DNA from: Methanothrix harundinacea
GTDB lineage: Archaea; Halobacteriota; Methanosarcinia; Methanotrichales; Methanotrichaceae
Assembly: GCA_002502785.1 (NCBI GenBank)
Contig: DAQG01000044.1
Span: 1-14,009 of the forward strand
DNA: 14,009 bases
Direction: 5' to 3'
A model generated the notes under the pieces. It worked only from the letters and a program-made list of their open reading frames with translations, searched no databases and was not told the DNA's origin. Position 1 is the stretch's first letter; each line of letters opens with the position of its first letter. The position numbers and the translations under genes were made by a program. Shown here piece by piece: positions 1 to 5,350 of the stretch.

Positions 1-74
1 ATCACATTCGGCACGCTGCCCTAGTTCCATTCATTTCCTAGATTAAAAAACTAGACATCCTCTCCAAACCCACC

Positions 75-82
75 CTTATTTA
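75..82 (+). promoter_or_regulatory. Candidate TATA box for the aroE remnant
   Basis: The sequence CTTATTTA lies in an AT-rich stretch of an otherwise GC-rich region and is centred about 28 bases before the ATG at 107. Archaeal TATA boxes sit about 26 bases before the transcription start, so this geometry predicts an almost leaderless transcript. Bases 1-106 hold nothing else I can support. Confidence 0.4.
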
Positions 83-106
83 CCCATAAAGAACAACTTA
101 CCTCGG

Positions 107-583
107 ATGTTAGTCTACGCCGTTTTTGGAGACCCCGTGGAGCACAGCCTCTCCCTGGCGATGCAGAACGCGGCCTTCTCGGCCATGGGCCTCTCGGCCC
201 GCTACCTCGCCTTTCGGGTGAGGCGGGAGCGGCTGCGGGACGCGATCTTGGGTGCGGAGGCGATGGGGTTTGGCGGCCTGAACCTGACGATACCCCTGAA
301 GGAGGAGGCCCTGAAGGTCGTCGTTCCGGACGATAACGCCGCGGCGATGGGAGCCGTGAACACCGTCGCCTTCGAGGATGGCGAGGACGAGGGAGTCGGC
401 AGGATTCTCGGCTACAACACCGACGGCCTCGGCGCCCAGCTGGCCCTCGAAGGCGCCGGGGTCCAGGTCGAGGGGAGGCGGGTCCTGGTGGTCGGCGCCG
501 GAGGGGCGGCGAAGGCCAGAGGAGCAAGCACAACCTGGACGTCATCAAATTCCGGACAGGGCGGGCGCGGATCGCCCTGTTGA
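107..583 (+). pseudogene. aroE: Shikimate dehydrogenase, 3'-truncated (N-terminal half only)
   Basis: Intact AroE reduces 3-dehydroshikimate to shikimate with NADPH in aromatic amino-acid synthesis. Residues 1-137 match the family: the substrate-binding segment GDPVEHSLS (8-16), NLTIPLKE (59-66) with the catalytic lysine at 65, GAVNT (82-86), YNTDG (103-107) with the catalytic aspartate at 106, and the nucleotide-binding loop VVGAGGAAKA (128-137). The family is usually about 270-290 residues. Here similarity stops abruptly after the glycine loop; about 20 low-complexity residues follow before a stop, and hicB starts 45 bp later. Most of the NADP-binding domain is missing, so the product should be inactive. 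The break falls near 515-522 and could be a deletion, an insertion or an assembly join. A functional copy may exist elsewhere. The ATG at 107 is supported by alignment to the family N terminus and by the upstream TATA-like box. Confidence 0.85.
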
Positions 584-592
584 AGAAGAGCT

Positions 593-602
593 AATTTATA
601 TC
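593..602 (+). promoter_or_regulatory. TATA box for the hicBA operon
   Basis: AATTTATATC is a good match to the archaeal TATA element. It is centred about 30 bases upstream of the hicB ATG at 628, which predicts a transcript with a leader of only a few bases. No Shine-Dalgarno sequence lies before hicB, which fits leaderless initiation. Confidence 0.55.
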
Positions 603-627
603 TAAGACCATCAAATAAGATGTTGAT

Positions 628-879
628 ATGTTCTGCGAGTACATCCAGGCGGCGATGTCCAGGGCGGTCTACGAGGTCATCGACGATGAGCAGCCCTATT
701 ACGGCGAAGTGTCCGAGCTGAAAGGTGTCTGGGCGACCGGCAAGACCGAGGTCGAGTGCCGCGAGAACTTGAGGCTCGCGATAGAAGACTGGATAGCTTT
801 TAGCTTGCGATTCGATCTGCCCATACCGGCGATCGGTGGCTATAAGATCGAGATACCAGAGGCGCCGATAGAAGCTTAG
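628..879 (+). CDS. hicB: HicB-family antitoxin
   Basis: This 83-residue protein fits the HicB/UPF0150 antitoxin family, whose partially degenerate RNase H-like fold binds and neutralises the HicA mRNA interferase. Recognisable parts are YYGEVSELKGVWATGKT (24-40) and ECRENLRLAIEDWI (43-56), the characteristic core of small HicBs. It ends soon after this core and has no C-terminal helix-turn-helix or ribbon-helix-helix, so it may neutralise toxin without the usual autoregulatory DNA binding. hicA follows after 4 bases, so the order is antitoxin first. The start at 628 keeps the usual N-terminal strand (EYIQAAMSRAVYEVI) and fits the TATA box; ATG 655 is an internal alternative that would lose it. 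Confidence 0.85.
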   Translation: MFCEYIQAAMSRAVYEVIDDEQPYYGEVSELKGVWATGKTEVECRENLRLAIEDWIAFSLRFDLPIPAIGGYKIEIPEAPIEA

Positions 880-883
880 AATC

Positions 884-1105
884 ATGTCTCGGCTTTCGCC
901 AGTCTCCTGGAATGAGCTGATCAGGCGGTTGCACGCCCTGGGATTTGAGGGCCCTTATACAGGCGGTGGCTCTCATCCCATAATGCTTAAAGGGTCGATC
1001 AGGTTGATTGTTCCTAATCCGCACAGAGGCGACATCAGCGTTGATCTATTAAAGAAGATCTTGAGGCAGGCAGAGATCAGCAGGGTGGATTGGCTTTCAG
1101 TTTAA
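884..1105 (+). CDS. hicA: HicA-family mRNA interferase toxin
   Basis: HicA toxins are small double-stranded-RNA-binding-fold ribonucleases that cleave mRNA and arrest translation. At 73 residues this has the normal length. An N-terminal helix WNELIRRLHALGF (9-21) is followed by GGGSHPIML (27-35), carrying the conserved catalytic histidine at 31, then LIVPNPHRGDIS (41-52) and the C-terminal helix LLKKILRQAEIS (55-66). The core motif is intact, so the toxin is probably active. It starts 4 bases after the hicB stop with no clear ribosome-binding site, so translation is probably coupled to hicB. A weak hairpin (GGCT-GAGA-AGCC, 1117-1128) follows the gene. Confidence 0.88.
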   Translation: MSRLSPVSWNELIRRLHALGFEGPYTGGGSHPIMLKGSIRLIVPNPHRGDISVDLLKKILRQAEISRVDWLSV

Positions 1106-1150
1106 GAATTATTTCTGGCTGAGAAGCCCCCCAAGTTATGCCCCACCATC

Positions 1151-2701
1151 ATGATCGACCCTGAACCCCTACCCCACCTTCCCGGATGCTACATCTTCAA
1201 AGATGCCGAAGGAGCCGTCATCTACGTAGGTAAGGCGAAAGACCTGAAGAAGAGAGTGAGTAACTACTTCCAGAAAAGGGACCTCGACCCCAAGACCTCG
1301 GCCCTCGTTTTTGCCGCCCACAACCTCGACTTCATCGTCACCGATAGCGAGGTCGAGGCGCTGCTCCTCGAAAACGCCCTGATCAAAAAACACTGGCCCA
1401 AGTACAACGTGCGGCTGAAGGACTCCTCACGGTACGCCTCCATCCACCTGACGGACGACGAGTTTCCGCGAATCCACCTCTCCCGGAGACGGACCGGAAA
1501 GGGCAGCTTCTTTGGCCCCTTCGTCTCCGCCCGCGAGAGAGACTACATCTTCCAGGTCGTCCGAAAGACCTTCGGCCTAAGGACCTGCAGGAGGCTACCG
1601 AAGAGGGAGTGCCTCCGTTACCACATGGGAGCCTGCAGCGGTCCATGCATCGGAAAGATCGCCCCCGAGTCGTACAGGGAGCGCGTGGCTCGGGCCGAGT
1701 CGGTCCTGAAGGGGAAGACCGGCGAGCTGATCGGCACCATGAAAGAGGATATGACGAAGCTCGCGGGGGAGCAGAAGTTTGAGCGGGCTATGGAGCTTCG
1801 AGACGAGATCAGAGCCCTTGAAAGCCTCCAGGACCGGCAGCACATCGAACGGCAGAAGAGGTTCGACGAGGACGTTTTGAGCTACATCGTCGAGGGTGAG
1901 AGCGTCTACCTTATGCTCTTCAAGGTCTACAAGGGAACCCTCGAGGGCAAAGAGGACTTCGTCTTCGCTTATGGCGAAAGCTTTCTGGAGGAGTTTCTCG
2001 TCCAGTACTACTCCGAGAATGAGCCCCCCGAAGAGCTGATCGTGCCCGAACCCCTGAACGAGTCCCTGGTGGAGTTCCTTTCCCACGTCAAGGGAAAACG
2101 GGTCCGGGTCACCATCCCAAAGCAGGGGGAAAAGAGGAAGCTCCTGGAGCTGGCTCAGAAAAACGTGGAGATCCGATTTTTCGGGGACAGAAAGAAGCTA
2201 GTCGCCCTCCAGGAGGCGCTCTCCCTGCCGAAGGCGCCGAACGTCATCGAGATCTTCGACGTATCCCACCTCGCGGGCACCTTCACAGTCGGGTCCATGG
2301 TCCAGTTCCGAGGCGGAAGGCCCGACAAGAAAGGCTACCGCCGCTTCAAGATCAGAACTGTAGGGGGGATCGACGACTTCGCCTCCACCGCCGAGATCGT
2401 CAAAAGGCGCTACTCCCGGCAGAAGGAGGAAGATGGTGAGATGCCCGATCTGATCGTCATCGACGGGGGGAAGGGCCAGCTCTGGGCGGCATCCCAGGAG
2501 CTACGAAAATTGGGACTTTCGATCCCCGTCATCTCCATCGCCAAGAGGGAGGAAGAGATCTACGTCCTAGGCCGCCTCCGGCCCCTTCCCGTTAAAAAGG
2601 ACGACAAGGCCTCCCTCTTCGTCCAGGAGATGAGAGACGAGGCCCATCGGTTTGCGATCAAGTACAACAGGCTTCTGAGAAAGAAGTCGATTTCTTCGTG
2701 A
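1151..2701 (+). CDS. uvrC: UvrABC system subunit C (excinuclease)
   Basis: UvrC is recruited by UvrB to DNA lesions and makes the dual incision of bacterial-type nucleotide excision repair. Order of parts in 516 residues: GIY-YIG nuclease (about 9-90; GCYIF at 12-16, IYVGKAKDLKKR at 24-35) for the 3' cut; four cysteines at 146, 154, 162 and 166, matching the iron-sulfur cluster ligands reported for bacterial UvrC; a UVR helical motif (about 195-230) for UvrB contact; and the RNase H-like nuclease for the 5' cut, with DVSH (370-373), DDF (408-410), VIDGGKGQL (436-444) and DEAHR (496-500), giving likely catalytic residues D370, D438 and H499. Bacterial proteins are about 600 residues and end in two helix-hairpin-helix motifs; this one stops just after the nuclease domain, at KYNRLLRKKS. 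The ATG start matches the family opening. No uvrA or uvrB is in the window. The gene is generally regarded as bacterial in origin where found in archaea. Confidence 0.97.
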   Translation: MIDPEPLPHLPGCYIFKDAEGAVIYVGKAKDLKKRVSNYFQKRDLDPKTSALVFAAHNLDFIVTDSEVEALLLENALIKKHWPKYNVRLKDSSRYASIHLTDDEFPRIHLSRRRTGKGSFFGPFVSARERDYIFQVVRKTFGLRTCRRLPKRECLRYHMGACSGPCIGKIAPESYRERVARAESVLKGKTGELIGTMKEDMTKLAGEQKFERAMELRDEIRALESLQDRQHIERQKRFDEDVLSYIVEGESVYLMLFKVYKGTLEGKEDFVFAYGESFLEEFLVQYYSENEPPEELIVPEPLNESLVEFLSHVKGKRVRVTIPKQGEKRKLLELAQKNVEIRFFGDRKKLVALQEALSLPKAPNVIEIFDVSHLAGTFTVGSMVQFRGGRPDKKGYRRFKIRTVGGIDDFASTAEIVKRRYSRQKEEDGEMPDLIVIDGGKGQLWAASQELRKLGLSIPVISIAKREEEIYVLGRLRPLPVKKDDKASLFVQEMRDEAHRFAIKYNRLLRKKSISS

Positions 2702-2716
2702 AAAGATAGGATGAGA

Positions 2717-2744
2717 TTCGGACACGATCGATCCGAACTTTTTT
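2717..2744 (+). terminator. Hairpin plus T6 after uvrC
   Basis: TTCGGA (2717-2722) and TCCGAA (2732-2737) form a 6-bp inverted repeat with a 9-base loop, followed one base later by six T residues (2739-2744). This lies 16 bases after the uvrC stop and looks like an intrinsic terminator; T-runs also terminate archaeal RNA polymerase. The same bases overlap a possible mtrH promoter element, so both readings compete. Confidence 0.5.
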
Positions 2745-2747
2745 GGC
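2726..2747 (+). promoter_or_regulatory. Candidate mtrH promoter element shared with mtd
   Basis: CGATCG, then ATCCGAACT, then a T-run, ends about 35 bases before the mtrH TTG. GATCCGAACT begins 52 bases before the start codon. The mtd gene has GATCGGAACT plus CTTTTATGA beginning 50 bases before its ATG. The match in sequence and position suggests a common promoter or regulator site, although the TATA match here (CTTTTTTGG) is weak. Confidence 0.35.
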
Positions 2748-2769
2748 CTGGGAGCACAAACCCTGTTTT

Positions 2770-2773
2770 GAGG
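2770..2773 (+). promoter_or_regulatory. Ribosome-binding site that decides the mtrH start
   Basis: GAGG (within TTGAGGCGG) is complementary to the archaeal 16S rRNA 3' end and lies 8 bases before the TTG at 2782. The more upstream in-frame TTG at 2743 has no such site and falls inside the uvrC terminator T-run. Confidence 0.55.
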
Positions 2774-2781
2774 CGGTAGAG

Positions 2782-3705
2782 TTGTACAGGTTTGCAAAAG
2801 ATCAGTCGGTGGTGAACGTCGCCGGAGTTAAAATCGGTGGCCAGCCCGGAGAGAACCCCACAGCCCTCTGCGGCACGATATTCTATCAGGGCCACGGAAT
2901 CGTGGAGGACGAGGACAAAGGCACCTTCGACGAAAAGGCGGCCGAGGATCTGATCGACCGGCAGACGGCGCTATCAGAGGAGACGGGTAACCCTGCAGTT
3001 TTGCACCTCTACGCAAAAACTCCGGAGGCCTTCGTCCACTACCTCGACTTCATCGAAGGGACGTGGTCAGGCCCCCTGATCCTCGACTCCGCCGACCCCG
3101 AGACGAGGATCTGGATGGCGAATCTCGTCTCGGAGATCGGCTATGCCGACCGGTGCATCTACAACAGCATCGGCCTTGGGATGACGGATAGGGAAGAGGA
3201 AGCTTTAGCCCATTCCGAGATCGACTCCGTCATCCTTCTCGCCTACAACCCCGCCGACTCCAGCGTCGAGGGTACGATCAGAGCCCTCGAGAAGGGCGGG
3301 GCCGGACGGGGCGCGGGGCTGATCGACATTGCCCGCGGCCTCGGGATGGAAAACCTCCTCATCGACCCCGGCGTCGTCCCCCTGGGAGACGGGGCCGGAA
3401 GGTCCCTGCGGTCTACGGTGGTGGTGAAAGCCAGGTTCGGCCTTCCAACGGGCTCGGGGATCCACAACGCCGTCTCCTCATGGCGCTGGCTCCGGTCGAT
3501 GGAGAAGACCGCAAGGTACGCTTGCGATGCGGCCTCCGCGGGCCTGGAGATCCTGGCGGGAGGCGACTATGTACTCTACGGCCCCATCGAGCGCGCTGGA
3601 ATGGTATTTCCGGTGGCGGCGATGACCGACATCCTCGTCTCGGAGGCGGTCAAAGACCTCGAGGTCTGGCCAGCCGCGGATCACCCCATCGGCAGGCTGA
3701 TCTGA
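2782..3705 (+). CDS. mtrH: Tetrahydromethanopterin S-methyltransferase subunit H
   Basis: MtrH is the cytoplasmic subunit of the Mtr complex. It catalyses methyl transfer between methyl-tetrahydro(sarcina)pterin and the corrinoid on MtrA, a step coupled by the complex to Na+ translocation. From TTG 2782 the protein is 307 residues and opens MYRFAKDQSVVNVAGVKIGG, which aligns residue for residue with the canonical MtrH N terminus as I recall it. Further landmarks are GGQPGE, GTIFYQGH, ADRCIYNSI, EKGGAGRGAGLIDIA, LIDPGVVPLGDGAG, GSGIHNAVSSW, GGDYVLYGPIERAGMVFP and a C-terminal DHPIGRL. Length and end-to-end colinearity favour genuine MtrH over the shorter corrinoid methyltransferase paralogues. 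In many methanogens mtrH closes the mtrEDCBAFGH operon; here it stands alone between uvrC and the PMDh genes. It may be a relocated sole copy or a second copy. Extending to TTG 2743 would add 13 residues unlike the family. Confidence 0.9.
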   Translation: MYRFAKDQSVVNVAGVKIGGQPGENPTALCGTIFYQGHGIVEDEDKGTFDEKAAEDLIDRQTALSEETGNPAVLHLYAKTPEAFVHYLDFIEGTWSGPLILDSADPETRIWMANLVSEIGYADRCIYNSIGLGMTDREEEALAHSEIDSVILLAYNPADSSVEGTIRALEKGGAGRGAGLIDIARGLGMENLLIDPGVVPLGDGAGRSLRSTVVVKARFGLPTGSGIHNAVSSWRWLRSMEKTARYACDAASAGLEILAGGDYVLYGPIERAGMVFPVAAMTDILVSEAVKDLEVWPAADHPIGRLI

Positions 3706-3707
3706 AC

Positions 3708-3734
3708 CTCAGTCTCCTTGATCTGAGCCTTTTT
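3708..3734 (+). terminator. Short hairpin plus T5 after mtrH
   Basis: CTCAG (3708-3712) and CTGAG (3723-3727) can form a 5-bp stem with a 10-base loop, followed by CC and five T residues (3730-3734). It begins 3 bases after the mtrH stop and could end the mtrH transcript. The stem is short, and the T-run merges into the TATA box of the next gene. Confidence 0.4.
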
Positions 3735-3738
3735 ATAT
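3731..3738 (+). promoter_or_regulatory. TATA box for the phosphomevalonate dehydratase operon
   Basis: TTTTATAT is a strong archaeal TATA match centred about 26 bases before the ATG at 3761, which puts the predicted transcription start at or next to the start codon. A separate Shine-Dalgarno-like GAGG at 3749-3752, 8 bases before the ATG, would only be present on read-through transcripts from mtrH. Confidence 0.6.
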
Positions 3739-3760
3739 TCCAGGACCTGAGGATGAAGAC

Positions 3761-4924
3761 ATGCATCTTTCGCGAGAGGAGGAGCGAGCATACCAGGGGG
3801 ATCTGGGCGAGACCCTGAGAAGGGCGATGGAGATCCTGGTGGCCCTCGGCGACATCTACGGTGCCGACCGTCTGATACCCGTTTCAAGCGTCCAGGTGGC
3901 GGGGGTATCATACAAGACCATCGGCGAGGCGGGCCTTGAGTGGATATCCGACCTCCAGGGGAAGGTGGTGGTGCCGAGCGTCCTGAACCCGGTCGGGATG
4001 GACCTGTCCCGATGGCGTGAGATGGGGATCGACGAGAAGTTCGCAAAAAAGCAGATCGAGATCGTCGACGCCTACAGCCGTCTTGGAATATCGCCGGACT
4101 GCACATGCACCCCTTACCAGATCAGGCCCCACTCTGCCCGGAAGGGCGATCACCTAGCCTGGAGCGAGTCCTCCGCCGTCTCTTTCGCAAACTCCGTCAT
4201 CGGGGCGAAGACCAACCGGGAAGGGGGACCATCAGCCCTGGCCGCAGCCCTGCTGGGAAAGACGCCCAGGTACGGCTACCACCTCGAAGAGAACAGGGTC
4301 CCAACCCACAAAATCTCGGTCGATACCGACCTTGAGGGCTCCGACTACGGGGTTCTGGGGTACATCGTGGGAAGAGTTGTGGGCGAAGGGATTCCAAGGT
4401 TCACTTTTCGGCAAAGGCCAAAGGTCGATGAGCTGAAGGCCCTCGGAGCTGCCATGGCCGCCAGCGGTTCAGTGGCCCTATACAATTTCGAAGAGGACGC
4501 GCCTCCGGCCCCGAAGGGTGCTGAAGAGATCTCTGTCAGCGCGAAAGACCTACTGCAGGTCCGCGAAGAGAACGCCCCCGATGATGAGGTGGACATCGTG
4601 GCCGTGGGCTGCCCCCACTCTTCACCCGAAGAGCTGGAGGAACTCGCACGGCTCCTAGAGGGGAAAACGGTCGAGCGAGAGCTCTGGATCTGCACCGCTC
4701 GAGGGGTTGCCGAAAGGTGCCCGAAGCTCGTCGAGAAGATCGAGGGGTCTGGAGCGAAAGTCTTCTGCGACACCTGCATGGTCGTCTCGCCCGCGAGCGA
4801 TCGCCATCATAAGATGATGGTGAACTCCGGAAAGGCTCTCGCCTACGTTCCGGGCCTCTGCAAGATAAAGGCGGCCTTTGGAAGCACTGAGGAGTGCGTC
4901 AGGGCCGCCACCGGGAGGAACTGA
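3761..4924 (+). CDS. Phosphomevalonate dehydratase large subunit (aconitase X type, DUF521)
   Basis: This 387-residue protein matches the DUF521/aconitase X catalytic family. In archaea the large plus small subunit dehydrates mevalonate 5-phosphate to trans-anhydromevalonate 5-phosphate in the modified mevalonate pathway, toward isopentenyl phosphate and membrane lipids. Visible landmarks: IPVSSVQVAGVSYKTIGEAG (39-58), the cysteine pair DCTCTPYQ (113-120), WSESSAVSFANSVIGAKTNR (134-153), GCPHSS (283-288) and FCDTCM (335-340). Cys114, Cys284 and Cys336 or Cys339 are candidates for binding the [4Fe-4S] cluster. The small subunit starts 2 bases after the stop, and the two form one enzyme. Related AcnX proteins act on hydroxyproline-derived substrates in bacteria, but the methanogen setting and the separate adjacent small subunit favour PMDh. 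Confidence 0.9.
   Translation: MHLSREEERAYQGDLGETLRRAMEILVALGDIYGADRLIPVSSVQVAGVSYKTIGEAGLEWISDLQGKVVVPSVLNPVGMDLSRWREMGIDEKFAKKQIEIVDAYSRLGISPDCTCTPYQIRPHSARKGDHLAWSESSAVSFANSVIGAKTNREGGPSALAAALLGKTPRYGYHLEENRVPTHKISVDTDLEGSDYGVLGYIVGRVVGEGIPRFTFRQRPKVDELKALGAAMAASGSVALYNFEEDAPPAPKGAEEISVSAKDLLQVREENAPDDEVDIVAVGCPHSSPEELEELARLLEGKTVERELWICTARGVAERCPKLVEKIEGSGAKVFCDTCMVVSPASDRHHKMMVNSGKALAYVPGLCKIKAAFGSTEECVRAATGRN
4914..4918 (+). promoter_or_regulatory. Ribosome-binding site for the PMDh small subunit
   Basis: GGAGG lies 8 bases before ATG 4927, inside the last codons of the large-subunit gene. It decides the start: the in-frame upstream ATG at 4894 lies before this site, inside the large-subunit gene, and would add 11 unrelated residues. 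Confidence 0.8.
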
Positions 4925-4926
4925 AA

Positions 4927-5319
4927 ATGGAGATTCACTGCCACAAGATATCGAGCGGCTCTGCCTCCGGCCCCGCCCTGGTATCAAGGGAATCGATATC
5001 CTTCCTCGGAACCGTGGACCCGGATACTGGAAAGGTCGTCGACCCGAAACATCAACTCTACGGCAAGGGCGTAGGGGGCAAAGTTCTGATATTCCCCGGA
5101 GGCAAGGGCTCAACCGTCGGATCTTACGTCATCTACCAGCTTAAGAAGAGAGGAGTCGCCCCGGCGGCGATGATCAACATCAGGTCTGAGCCGATCGTAG
5201 CCGTCGGCGCCATCATAAGCGGAATCCCCCTGGTGGACGGGGTACCCGCCGACCTCCTCGATCTGGAAGATGGGACCTTCGTGACCGTCGACGCCGACGG
5301 TGAGATGGTTAGAATATAA
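4927..5319 (+). CDS. Phosphomevalonate dehydratase small subunit (DUF126)
   Basis: This 130-residue DUF126 protein is the swivelling small subunit that completes the active site of the aconitase X type phosphomevalonate dehydratase. It opens MEIHCHKISSGSASGPALVS and has the family's GGKVLIFPGGKGSTVGSY segment, whose serine corresponds to the conserved substrate-binding serine of the family. RSEPIVAVGAIISGIPLVDG and a C-terminal GTFVTVDADGEMVRI complete the typical fold. Its ATG is 2 bases after the large-subunit stop with a strong GGAGG, so the two are co-transcribed and probably made in equal amounts. The gene ends 31 bases before the convergent clc stop; that gap holds no clear hairpin, only a pyrimidine-rich run read on the minus strand. 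Confidence 0.9.
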   Translation: MEIHCHKISSGSASGPALVSRESISFLGTVDPDTGKVVDPKHQLYGKGVGGKVLIFPGGKGSTVGSYVIYQLKKRGVAPAAMINIRSEPIVAVGAIISGIPLVDGVPADLLDLEDGTFVTVDADGEMVRI

Positions 5320-5350
5320 GAGAAATAAAGAGATCCCGACTATCCGCCCT

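Noticed and set aside
40..55. CTAG-flanked AT-rich segment near the left edge as an attachment site or IS end
   Set aside because: Only 4-bp self-complementary motifs, with no longer inverted or direct repeat and no transposase nearby.
1595..2086. Minus-strand open frame opposite uvrC
   Set aside because: It overlaps the conserved UvrC coding sequence and shows no motif or promoter of its own.
2743..2781. Upstream TTG as the mtrH start
   Set aside because: It lies inside the T6 of the uvrC hairpin, lacks a ribosome-binding site and adds 13 residues not seen in MtrH; TTG 2782 has GAGG at the right distance and aligns with the family N terminus.
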